Shown: positions 35,148-45,689 of the stretch, piece by piece
How positions within the stretch are numbered: the stretch's first letter is position 1
Layout: every line of letters starts with the position of its first letter
NCBI GenBank assembly: GCA_948567375.1
Contig: OX419763.1
Span: forward strand, 868,001 to 932,000
DNA length: 64,000 bases
Reading direction: 5' to 3'
DNA from: Lunularia cruciata
Taxonomy: Eukaryota; Streptophyta; Marchantiopsida; Lunulariales; Lunulariaceae
Notes under the pieces: model-generated
Told to the model about the DNA's origin: nothing
The model's database searches: none
The model's input: only the letters and a program-made list of their open reading frames with translations
Program-made: the position numbers and the translations under genes

Positions 35148-37731
35148 CTACCCCAATCCAATGTCAATCTCCTCATCGGCTTTCAAACCCGATGATCTTT
35201 CTACCACTTCTCCTTCTTTAGGTATATCTGATTCTACTAATTCCTTCACTACTTCTTCTATTTCTTCACTAAGAACTACAATTGAGGTCATGGTTAACCC
35301 TTCTATCTCCTTATCTTCCGACCCACTCTTCTCTAATGTTTCTGATGACAAATCCGATGACACCTAAATTCCTACTTCTGCAACATTGGACTTTCTCTCC
35401 TCTATCACACCACTCCAAATTTTTTCTAACTCTGAATTGACTAAATCTAATCTGAGATTGACATTGTCTCCTACTTCCAACATCTTCTGATCTATTCGCT
35501 CCCTCAATCAGATTAGTAAAGTATTCATATCCACATCTTTGGCTTTCCTCTTCCGAGTTTCTTGCACAAGCAACTTTAACTCATGTAGTTGTGCTTCTTC
35601 CAACCTTCCTTTTGCCTCCATGCTCAACATTGCTTGCAACTTTCCCACAACTTCTCCTACTAATTCCGACTCATACCCTCAAGATCACTCTACCTTCAAC
35701 TCTTCTCAGTACATCTTCAATTTATCTTCATACTCAATAGCAAGCATCTTCGTCTCCTCCATATACTAAGAACTTTGTAACTCAGCACTTCGTACCAACT
35801 TGTGCAATCTTTCTTCTTCTTGATGTCTAACTGCAAACTCTCTCTACCATGCTTGATCCTTCCCGGCTGCACTCTCCCTCAAGCTTTCTAACTCATGCTC
35901 CATAATGGCGGCCATTGCCTTCACATGAATACTCTCAATGCGCAATTCAATGACTTCTTCTTGCATCTTGATCAGCAACATCATTTGCTCCTTCAGCTTA
36001 ATGCTGCATTTCTCTCCCTCTTGCCTCAAAACTCTCTTGCAACCTCTTGAAATTCTTCTTCTTTAAGACTGCATCCACCAAGAGTTCTTCAACTTCCTCG
36101 TCTCCTTGAATTACACACTCTTGCAAACCCTTCACTTCCACCAGTAGATACTTCACCACCTGCAACTCATTCGTCACCTTCATACAATCTTGGGGAATTA
36201 TCTTCTGGTCCTCTTTTAACAGCCCCAACAATGGAGTTACAACCTTTGATAGATACTATATTCCTCCAAAGTTCTCTTTGTCTTCGGCTCCATCTTTGTA
36301 CTTTGCCTCTTCCATCGGCTTCTTCTACTGAACTCGCAATCTTTGTATCTTCAGCGATACTGCTTCCAAGCTTCCTTCTTCCTTACCTGCTAAACTTGGC
36401 CCCGCAAGGTACTCCTTCTGTCGTTCAGCCCCCTTCTCTTCTACGACCAAGGCTTCATAGTGATTCGTCTTTCCTGGTACACTATTAATCATACATGACA
36501 AGCTTCATCCCCTTCTCTTCTTCGGCCAATTGCTGAACCTTGTCTTCACCCTCACTCTCGCTTCCGAATTCCTCACTTTGTAACGTGAGTTTGGTTTCTT
36601 CTAAGTCCTCTCCTCTAGAATCTGTCTCCCCTTCAGACTCAGTTATCAAAGGTTCTTCTTTCACCATCTTCTTACACTATAGAACCAGTCTTTGGGTCTT
36701 CCTTTGTGCTGAAGGCAAATCTGCTTCTTCGGATTTATTGTGCTTCTTTGTCTTTAGGCTTGTGACTTCTTCTATCTTCCATTGTCCCGTCTTCAAGAAG
36801 TGATCATCATTGGCTCACAAGTGTGCTATGTATTGTTGCTCTTCTTCATCCACTTCCCGTCTCAAATCAGGATGAAAATGTGACACCATGCGATACCTCT
36901 CCTCCACTGTCAACAAATTCAACCCAAAGTAGAAGTGTGCTACAAATGGTGCAAAATAATGTGGAGGTGAAGATGTCCTCCAATTGACCACCATCTGCCT
37001 CATTTGTTGGTGGAAGCACCTTCACCCTTGCAAACATCTTCCAATTGACCACCATCTGCCTCATTTGTTGGTGGAAGCACCTTCACCCTTGCAAACATCT
37101 GGTGGAAAAAGACTGCTTGTTGCATGTTCACGTAAGTCATTCATTCTGGTTTGAACATGGCTATTATTGCCCCCACGATACTTTGTTTAATTGGGTCCCG
37201 ATAAGACTCCACCTTGTAACTATTCATTGTGCACAGTGCAAAGAACAAATTGTGTATGTCCGGCATCTCCTCTACAGCATCACACTTCCGGTAGAAGGTG
37301 ATCCCCGTCGGTTCTCCTGCTTCCTTTTCCAACACTAACCTCCAATCAGACTCAATCCATTGAGCCGGATTTCCTCTCTTCTCCTTGACCTCAAGACCTT
37401 CTGTACAATTATTGGCAAATATCTTTGCCATGACTCCTAGGAAACTAAAATTCCAATTCCATGCTAAGAAAGTAATGTGAAGTCTATTCATGACCTCAAT
37501 CCTTGCTACGACATCCAACCTACAAATTGCAAAACTTCATATTGCTAGAGCGTTCTTGACCTTCTTTGCCATGATCTGCTCTCTTGTTCTTTGGCACTGG
37601 AAAACTATTCCCTCTCTTGGACAAGACACTCTAACCCCTTTTGGATTTTGGAAAATTTCACTCTCAATCGGCTTCTTGACACGCGTTACTGTAGGACAAC
37701 TACTTAGAGGGATAGGAAATCTACTTGACAT
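35148..37731 (-). pseudogene. LTR gene, group B, broken by a 61-bp duplication (unit 12)
   Basis: Start MSSRFPIPLSS at 37731, stop at 35148. The length is 2584 nt; removing one 61-bp repeat copy (36979-37100) leaves 2523 nt, 841 codons in frame overall. Open blocks: 37141-37518 (125 codons, FLAWNWNFSFLGVMAKI, ESDWRLVLEKEAG), 36815-37003, 35998-36231 and 35148-35363 (tail, TLEKSGSEDKEIEG). The stop at 37537-37539 and others disable it. Confidence 0.75.
36979..37100. repeat. Perfect 61-bp tandem duplication inside the LTR gene
   Basis: Units 36979-37039 and 37040-37100 appear identical by eye. The repeat lies in the RQM/NWAK region of the unit 12 gene and shifts the frame (61 is not a multiple of three). 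Identity of the copies inside an otherwise decayed LTR suggests a late event. Confidence 0.85.
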
Positions 37732-38141
37732 ATTCAACTTTCTCTTGCACAATTGCAATTTTATATTACCCCAAATTGTAGTCATTCTCTAGTCAATTTC
37801 AAAATTGACTTCCCCTTCTTTTGCGTGTTGTTGTTCTATCACTATCAAGACATGCTTCTTTTGCCTCCGCCGTTTCTTGAAGTGTACTTTCTTGCCATGT
37901 AGAAAGGTTGTTAGACAGTCTTTGTATTGGTCTTCCCTTCCTGATCTGATGATGATGATCTTTGGACTTACTTCTTTGTACTCCCCTTCTGAGTATTTCC
38001 GATCTCTGACCTGAAGTCAACTTCTTTGGATTTCCTCCAAATACACTCCTATCCACTCTTTCTTTTGCATTTTGGCTTTCTTGCTTACTTCTTCTCCAAA
38101 TTTTAACAAAATAGGAAAAAACAAAAAATGTGGGCACCACA

Positions 38142-38566
38142 CAATGCATCACACTTTTGATAGAAGGTGACACCTCCTACCTCTCTTGCTTCTCTACATA
38201 GGACTAATCTCCAATCCAGCTCAGTCCATCAAGCCAGATTTCCTCTCTTCCCTTCAAGCTTGGCCCATCCTTGCAATTGCTAGCGGTAATCGCTGCCATG
38301 AACACTAGAAAACTCAAATTCTAGTTCCAGGCCAAAAATGTGATACAAAGCCTCAATAAGACTTTGATCCTTACCATTACATCTAACCTATGCAGTGCAA
38401 GACCCCTCACCACAATCAGCTTACTCACTTTTAGGGCCATTGTATACTTCCTCACTCTCCACTTATGAAAGATCAAACCCAAGATTCTAACACATTCCTC
38501 TTGCATATTTGTTGTTTTCATTCCTTCGGGTTGACTCTGAATAAGAATAGGGTAGCATTTAGACAT
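38142..38566 (-). pseudogene. LTR gene, group C, N-terminus (unit 10)
   Basis: Start at 38566 (MSKCYPI). The block 38321-38566 reads to RLCITFLAWN, then a stop replaces Trp in the WNW motif; the rest continues at 30606. The C-terminal parts are in the entry at 28490-30606. Confidence 0.6.
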
Positions 38567-38826
38567 TACAGCACTTCCTTACTAAAATCCCAATTTTATA
38601 GGCCTTTGTTGATTGGTCATTCTTCAGTTGCTTCTATGCATTACTCATTGATTGTATGAGTTTGTTTCCTATCACTTTCAAGAACATTTTGGTCTTGAGG
38701 TAGTCATTTTCTTCATGTGTCCTTAGGTCTTGACTGGCAAAACCCAAATAAGTTTGTTATAGGATCTTTGGATCAGGTTGTGCTTATCAATACAAAGTCC
38801 TCTTCTTTATATTTCATTTTGTCCAA

Positions 38827-38864
38827 CCGGACAAAATGTCCCCCGGACAAAATGTCCCCCGGAC
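38827..38864. repeat. 16-bp tandem repeat with GGACA/TGTCC arms
   Basis: CCGGACAAAATGTCCC occurs twice in a row (38827-38842, 38843-38858), followed by CCGGAC. Each unit contains the short inverted arms GGACA and TGTCC. It lies in the unit 10 leader upstream of the TATA box. Confidence 0.8.
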
Positions 38865-38999
38865 TTTGACTCAAGGTCTACTTTGGGTTTATGCCAAACA
38901 CAAGATTCTTCATGTTTCTTCCCCATTTAGCCCTCCTTTGGCTTTACCAATGCACTTCTTCTTTAAAACTAAAAAAAAACAAAAAATGTGGGTACCACA

Positions 39000-39078
39000 T
39001 GCTCCTTTGTCCACCAATTGTTGGACTTCAAGTTCTCTTTCACTTTCAATGCTGGACTCCTTACTCTGCATGGCTAAC
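39000..39078 (-). mobile_element. LTR unit 9, second piece (79 bp)
   Basis: Acidic-region coding fragment (reverse frame ESEREL, VQQLVDKGA) that continues 27087-27700 after the inserted unit 10. It is cut on its right by unit 13. Confidence 0.6.
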
Positions 39079-39463
39079 TGTGGTGCCCACATTTTTTCGT
39101 TTTTTTAAAAATAAAGGAGAAGAAGTGTATAAAGAAGTCGGATTGCGCCTGTATGGCCAAAGAAGGCAAAGAAAATTGCCTTCGGGATGAAACCCAAAGT
39201 AAAGTGACTTCGGGTCATAAGGCAAAGTACTCAGAAATGCCGTGTCATCATACAATACAAAGTAAATTGTCTTCGGATCAGGGGGAGCTCAACTTGAGGC
39301 GAAGACAGTCTAACAACCTTTCGTCGGGGCAAGAAATTCAAGAAGGGGCCGTTTCAAAACTGGTGGCTCATACGCGTGAAGGTTGATTGATAGTGACAGG
39401 TGCATGCCGGAGGTGTGATCTCGGTAGAAACTCAAAGTGACGGAAGATGAAGAAGTGCAACTC

Positions 39464-39470
39464 TATAAAA
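39464..39470 (+). promoter_or_regulatory. TATA box of the LTR gene (unit 13)
   Basis: TATAAAA, 27 bases before the ATG at 39491, the same spacing as in unit 6. Confidence 0.55.
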
Positions 39471-39490
39471 ATCAAAACTGCAACGACAAA

Positions 39491-42064
39491 ATGTCAAGCA
39501 ATTTTCCTTTGCCATTGAGGAGTCGTCTTGCAGGTGATCGGGGAAAGGGAAATAGAGTTGGACTTGTATTAGTGCGCAAGGGAGAAGTCACGAGAGAGAA
39601 ATCAAGAGATAGTAAGAAAGCAGAAGAGATGGGAGGAGGGAAGAAAAACTCTGAATTCATAGTGAGAAATCATGCAATTCGGAGATTAGATGTAGTAGCG
39701 AGGATCGAAGTCTTGAGCCGACTTTGGATCACCTTTCTGGCATGGAACTGGAACATAAGTTTTCCAGGATTCATGACAGAAATCATCGAGAGTAAGTGTC
39801 TCGATGGTCCCGAGGAAGAAGGAAAGAGAGGTAATCTGGCTTGCTGGATAGAGTCGGATTGGAGACTCGTACTCGAGGAGGAGGCGGGTTTGGAGCAGGG
39901 AGCCACGTTCTTGGGGAAAGGAGAGATAGCCCAAGAAACACAGGAGGTGAGAGATGTCTTCTTGTCGAAGAGAACGAAGAATGGGTACAAAGTTGAGAGC
40001 TACAAAGACCCTATGAGGAGAGGAATTGTGAGTGCACTAATGGCCATCCTCAAGCCGGAGAGAACCACTTATGTGATGAAACACCAAGCGGTGTTCTTTC
40101 ACAAGCTATTTGCAGGAGAACCGATCAATTGGGCACGGTGTTTTCACGGGAGAACGAGGCAGATGGTGTGGAATCTGCAGGATACGTCGCCTCCACACTA
40201 CATCGTACTATTTGTAGCACATTTCTACCTTGGGTTGAATTTGCTCAATATGGCGGAGCGCAATAGAATGGTGTCTCATTTCCATCCTGACTTGAGAAGA
40301 GAAGTCGACGCGGAGGAGCAGCAATACATTCTCCAAATTCGGAGCACGGACGATTACTACGCAAAGACAAGGAAAAACGTGGAGGTCGTGGTAAGTACTC
40401 CGACGAAGAAGAGAACTCGGCACGCAGAAGCCGAAGAAAACAAGAAACCCCGGAAGATGCAGAAAAATAACCCGAGGCGAGGAATGGTGGTGATTGAGTC
40501 AAAAGATGAAGACTTAGAAGGCGAAGCCGAGCTCAAGACGGAGGACTCGGAACGTGAGGAGGAACCTGAACTGACACTGCAGAGTGGAGATCCTAGCAGT
40601 GATAGTGAAGATGGTGGAGAAATGACCTTGGCACCAACGGCTGAAGAATACGAAGAAGAAGTGCAAGCCGAAGTAGAAGCCAAAGACAATGCGGCACTGG
40701 AAGACGAAGTACAGGTGCTAGAGGAGAAGAAGATTGCAGTATAGCGAGGAGTTTGCTCAAGACGTAAGGCGAAGTGTGAAGCGGGGCCGAGTAGAGTGAA
40801 GGAAGAGGTAGAAGAAAGCTTGGGCAGTGAGGCGTCAATTCCGATACAAAGACTCGAGAGAAGAAGGCGAGTATCGGGAGAACACGAAGAGAGAAGAGAG
40901 ACCACTCCGCGGGAGGAAGAAGTTGCCAGTAATGGAGTAGATTACCTGCAAGAAGTAGTGTGCTTGCTGTTAGTGAAGTTGGAGAAGAAGAAGAAGGAGA
41001 TGCAGTTGACTTGTCCAGAGGTAAAGACTGTATTGCAGGTGGTAGCGAGATTAGAAGAAGAAAACTTGGAGTTGAAGAAGAGTATAACCCGAGGTGAGAA
41101 GGAGAGAGAAGTACTGTGAGCGGAAGCAGTAGAGAGAAGTCAGGTAATCAAAGACCTGAAGAGAGAAGTGAGTTATCGAGAGGATCTTGCGAGGAAGAGT
41201 GACATCGCAAGGGAGAGACAAGTAGCTGAATTCAAAATCTTGAAGCAGCAGTTTGTTGATTCAAGAGTAGAGCTTATCCATGCTATGGTGAGGGTAGCAT
41301 TGAAGGATCAAGAGCTCGATCAAGTGATGGAGAGTATGGAGGAGAAGAAGCAACTCTGGCAAAGAGAGTTGTTTGTGCGGTATAGAGAAGAAGAGAGATT
41401 ACAAGAATTACTTCGTAATCAGGAAGAGAAAATCATACAGAAGGAGAAAGAGAAGGAAGCAGTGAAGGCCGAGTTCGCAAAAGAGTTGGCGATGTATAGA
41501 GAGGAATGGCTTGCAGATCGAGAACAAGAACGAAAGACAAGATTGGAGCCATTGAAGGAGATAGTCCTCAAAGTGAACGCAATGTTGAGTACAGAAGCCA
41601 GCGTTTGGATTGAAGAAACAAGGTTGCACGAGTTGAAGTTGTTGGTGCAGGAGACGAGGCAAAGACAAGCAAAAGATACAGATTTCAATGCCTTGTTGAT
41701 TAGTCTCAGAACTCGTGTAGACAGGAAGATCTTAGAAGTAGAAGACAATATTGCGATTAGATTAGACTTAGTGAGAATAGAGTTAGAAAAGCTTCGGCAA
41801 GATGTTAAGGCAAAACCTGAAGTAGATAACATAGGAATCCAAATGTCTTTGGAGTTGCCCTCAGAGACATTAGAGAAGAGTGGGTCGAAAGATGAAGAGT
41901 TAGATAGATTACCCACTAGTGCAATTTCAAATCAGGAAAGAGAATTGCTGGATCTGGTAGAAGAAGTAGGAGATGTGAAACCCGAGGAAAATGTAGTAGG
42001 AAGTAAGATTACTTTGGGTTCGGGTTTGAAAGCCGAGGAAGAAGTAGACATTGGATCGGATTAG
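39491..42064 (+). pseudogene. LTR gene, full length, only two in-frame stops (unit 13)
   Basis: 2574 nt, 857 codons plus stop, no frameshift. Internal stops: TAG at 40742-40744 (CAG in relatives) and TGA at 41117-41119 (CGA in relatives), both single C-to-T changes. Landmarks by residue: Met 47 in EEMGGGKKNS, WNW at 85-87, DWRLVL about 122-127, NGYKVESYKDP about 164-174, FFHKLFAGEPINWARCFH about 202-219, FYLGLNLLN about 247-255, FHPDLRREVDAEEQQYILQ about 262-280. Then Lys/Arg and Ser/Glu-rich sequence to about 430, a coiled coil about 490-720 (RYREEERLQELLRNQEEK, LHELKLLVQETRQRQAKD) and a tail with TLEKSGSKDEELDRLPTS and EEEVDIGSD. It is the reference copy for the family protein. It could be a nucleic-acid-binding or scaffold protein (inference); its role is unknown. 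Confidence 0.8.
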
Positions 42065-42180
42065 TAACCCATTTGAGATTTGAAGGAGCACATATGAAGA
42101 GGTGCATTGTCATTTTGGATCTGCAGGTTAGAACAGTTGTTGTAGAAACCGTATAGTTGTTAGAATTGTCGATTGTTCAC

Positions 42181-42188
42181 TATTTAAG
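42181..42188 (+). promoter_or_regulatory. TATTTAAG, putative genomic RNA promoter (unit 13)
   Basis: Same place as in unit 6, about 120 bases after the LTR gene stop, and followed by GTTGTTCAGTGCTC. Confidence 0.5.
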
Positions 42189-42860
42189 AGTGGCATTTGC
42201 ATGAAATTGTTGTTCAGTGCTCATTATTTCTGAGAATAGATAAAGCGAAGTGATGTGAAGCAGTGCTCGTTGCTTGAGCTTGATTCCAAGTATCAATTTC
42301 ACAATTATGTTTGTGAGTGTTTGGAGAAATTTGAAGTGCAAGTCAGAGTGCTTGTTGGATGTTGGATTCCACAGCCTTGATCTTCATTCTGTGTGTTTGA
42401 TCCTGAGTGAAGTGCAATCGAAGTAATGCCTTGACAGATCTGAGAGGAATTGTAGTGTAGGTAGTATTCTGCATTTGTGAGTGCAGTGTGAGGTTGATGT
42501 GAAGCAATTTCAATCGAGGAAGTTGTGCCTTTAGTGGAGGGGTGGAACACAATTCTGAGGCGAAGTCGTTTTGCAGAGAAGTGCCGTTTTTGGGAGAGCC
42601 TGAATCATCACAAATCAAGATTGTTTGGAAAGATTTGAAGGAGTTGTGATTATGGAGTGTTAAGTTGTGACAAGACTGCGAGTCAGTGCTTGTTACTCTC
42701 TTCTGGGTGTGGTTTCTACCTGAGAGACTAAAGAAGGACTCAAGAAGAACTGAAATTGTTACTTTTCTTTGTATTTGAACATTTCTGACTTGTATCTCTG
42801 CGGGAACGAACTTTACTTACCTGATTACCGCAAAAGTGATATTTGCCGGGTTGTCACAAT

Positions 42861-42879
42861 ATCCCCGGCAGCGGCGCCA
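42861..42879 (-). other. Primer binding site of a reverse element, tRNA-Asp type
   Basis: The reverse strand reads TGGCGCCGCTGCCGGGGAT, one base different from the tRNA-Asp complement, seven bases after the end of unit 14. It is the cleanest primer site in the window. It proves that unit 14 is the 5' LTR of a reverse element whose internal region is gone. Confidence 0.9.
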
Positions 42880-42886
42880 AAAATCA

Positions 42887-45689
42887 TGTGACAACCCGGC
42901 AAATATTACTTTTCCGGTAATTGGGTAAGTAAAGTTTGTTGCCGTAGAGATACAAGTCAAAATTGGTCAAATACAAAGTCAAACAATAACAATGTAGTTC
43001 TTCTTGGTTGCATCTTTAATCTCTCAGGTAGAAAACACACCCAGAAGAGAGTAACAAGCACTGACTCGCAATCTTGTCACAAATTTCACACTCCTTAATC
43101 ACAACTCCATCAATTCTTTCCAAACAATCTTGGTTGTGATGATTGAGGTTCTCACAAAAATGGCACTTCACTGCAAAATGACTTTGCCTCAGATTTGCGT
43201 TCCACCGCTCCACTGAAGGCACAACTTCCTTGATCAAAATTGCTTCACATCAACTTTGCACTACACTCACAAATGCAGAATACTACCAACACTACAATTC
43301 CTCTCAGATCTGTCAAGGCAGTGCTTTGATTGCACTTCACTCAGGATCAAACACATAGACTGAAGATCAAGGCTGCAGAATCTAGCATCCAACAAGCACA
43401 CTGACTTGCACTTCAAATTTCTCCACACACTCACAAACACAAGCACAAAGTTGATACTCGGAATCAAGCTTAAGCGACGAGCACTGCTTCATAGCACTTT
43501 GCTTTATCTATTCTCAAAATTATGAGCACTGAACAACATAAGACTGAGAATGCCACTCTTAAATAGTGAAGCAATTGACAGTTATTTTCCTAATGTACCT
43601 CTTCCTAACAACTTTACAAACTTGTAGATCCAAAATGACAATGCACCTCTTCATATTTGCCTATTCAAATCTCAAATCGGTTTCTAATCCGATCCGATGT
43701 CTATTTCTTCTTTGGCTTTCAAACCCAATCCCGAAGTAACTGTACTTTTGACTACTCTATTCTTATGTTTCATAATTCCTACATCTTCTACCAGATCTAA
43801 CAATTCTCTTTCTTGATCTGACATTTCACTAGTGGGTAATCTATCTAAATCTTTATCCGTTTACCCACTCTTCTCTATTGTCTCCAATGGTAACTCAGAA
43901 GACATCTGTACCCCTACTTCATCTACTTTGGGTTTTGCTCTGACATCTTTTTGAAGTTTATCTATCTCTAACTTTACTTTACTAGATCTAATCTAATCGT
44001 GATATTGTCTTTGACTTCCAATATCTTCCTATCTACCCGAGTTCTAAGACTAATTAATAGAGCGTTCAAGTCTTTATCCTTTGCATGTCTCCTCCTTGTC
44101 TCTTGCACCAACAACTTCAACTCGTGCAGCCTCATCTCTTCAATACGGACACTATTTTCTATACTCAGCATTGCATTCATCTTGATTACGATCAGGTTTG
44201 GTTCCTCCTCGCGTTCTGAGTCTTCGGACTTGCACTCGGCTTCCCCTTTCGAGTCTTCCTCTGATGATGCAATCATCTCTATGCCTTTCCTTGGATTTCC
44301 TCTCATGGTCTTCCGAGGTCTTGTCTTCTCTGCGTCTTGGCTTTCTCCTTGTCGACTCCGCTTCTTCAACTTCTGAGTACTCACTTCTACCTCCATGCTC
44401 TTGCCCGTCTATGCATAGTACTCATCTGTGCTTTGGATTTGAAGAATGTATTGTTGCTCCTCCACGTCGACTTCTCTTCTCAAATCGGGATGGAAGTGAG
44501 ACACCATTCTATTGTGCTCCGCCGGATTGAGCAAATTCAACCCGAGGTAGAAATGTGCTGCAAATGGCACGATGTAGTGTGGAGGTGAGTTATCTCACAA
44601 ATTCCACACCATTTGTCTTGTCCTCCCAAGGAAGCACCTCGCCCAGTTGATAGGTTCTCCTACAAAAATCTTATGGAAGAACACCACTTGGTGTTTCATC
44701 ACATAAGTCGTTCTCTCCGGCTTTAGGATTGCCATGAGAGCACTCATGATCCCTCTCTTCACTGGATCTTTGTAACTCTTGACCTTATACCAATTCTTTG
44801 TTCTCTTCAAAGAGAAGGCATCCCTCACTTCTTGGGTTTCTTTGGCTACCTCTCCCTTCTCCAAGAACGTGGCACCCTGCTCCGCACCTGCCTCTCTTCT
44901 GAGCACTAATGTCCAATCCGACTCTGTCCAGCGAGCAAGATTTCCTCTCTTCCTCGGGGCCATCGAGACACTTACTCTTGATTATCTTGGTCATGAAACC
45001 TGGAAAACTTACATTCCAATTCCACGCCAAGAATGTGATCCGAAGTTGGCTCAAGACTTTGATTCTCGTGATCACATCTAACCTCCAAATTGCATGATTT
45101 CTCATTGAAAATTTGGAGTTCTTCTTTCCTCCTCCCATCTTTTTTGCTTCCTCACTATCTCTCAATTTCACTCTCTCAAATTCTCCTCTACACACTAGCG
45201 CGTCTTCAACTGTACTTCCCTTCCCACGATCCCATGCAGGACGACTCCTCAACGGTGAAGGAAAATTTCTCAACATTGCTTCGTTGTTAGCCCGATTTTT
45301 ATAGAGTCATGCCTTCTTCATCTCTCTTCAATTCAAGTTTCTACCAAGAAATCACACCTCTTGCATGCGCTTGTCATTGTCAATTGTACTTCACGCATAT
45401 GGCTGCCAGTTTTGAACAGTCCCTTCTTGAATTTCTCACCCCAAAGAAAGGTTGTTAGACTATCTTCGCCTTGGGTTGAGCTCTCCTACATACAAAGACT
45501 CCTTACTTTGGGTTGTATGCTGACAAGGCAAGTCCGAGTACTTTGCCTTATGACCCGAAACCACTTTACCTCGGGTTTCATCCCAAAGACTCTTTTCTCT
45601 GCCTTCTTTGGCCATACAGGCGCAATCCAACTTCTCTATACACTTCTTCTTATCCATTTTGAAAAAAGCAAAAAAATGTGGGTACCACA
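42887..45689 (-). mobile_element. 5' LTR of a reverse element, group A, internally deleted (unit 14)
   Basis: 2803 bp, TGTGACAACCCGG to GGGTACCACA, with the primer site to its left. About 1 kb is missing near 44190 inside the LTR gene. It interrupts the group A LTR that resumes at 45690. Confidence 0.85.
43684..45276 (-). pseudogene. LTR gene with large internal deletion (unit 14)
   Basis: Start MLRNFPSPLRSRP at 45276. Open blocks: 44785-45276 (163 codons, shifting frame near 44930) and 44595-44963 (122 codons, RTKNWYKVKSYKDP, VVFFHKIFVGEPINWARCF). In 43974-44396 the acidic region EREEEPN is fused directly to the coiled coil (IKMNAMLSIENSV), removing most of the linker and the first half of the coiled coil. 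The tail is broken and ends at 43684-43686. Confidence 0.75.

Larger units (their letters stand above)
34366..38141 (-). mobile_element. LTR unit 12, group B-like, full length
   Basis: 3776-bp reverse LTR, TGTGACAACCTGG to GGGCACCACA. Unit 11 lies 5 bp inside its left end. It is itself inserted in unit 10 at the junction 30606/38142. The leader shares TTTTGTTAAAATTTGG with unit 2, so these two form a subgroup of B. Confidence 0.85.
38142..38999 (-). mobile_element. LTR unit 10, group C, 5' part
   Basis: Remainder of unit 10 after units 11 and 12; its 5' end is at 38999 (reverse strand TGTGGTACCCACA). It includes the leader, a TATAAAAT box near 38592-38600 on the reverse strand, and a short tandem repeat at 38827-38864. 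Confidence 0.8.
39079..42858 (+). mobile_element. LTR, group A, full length (unit 13)
   Basis: 3780 bp, TGTGGTGCCCACA to TTGTCACA. Flanks ctaac (39074-39078) and atatc (42859-42863) do not match, so it is not a simple solo insertion. It stands head to head with unit 14, separated by only 28 bases that contain a reverse primer binding site. It carries the best preserved full-length LTR gene in the window. Confidence 0.9.

Noticed and set aside
30612-38141. Tandem LTR-LTR junction resembling a two-LTR circle
   Set aside because: The two LTRs are from different groups (C and B), and the tgtga duplication explains the arrangement as a nested insertion.
42861-42879. Possible tRNA gene fragment (matches the tRNA-Asp 3' end)
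   Set aside because: Only the 19 primer-site bases match, at a fixed distance from an LTR end; no cloverleaf arms are present.
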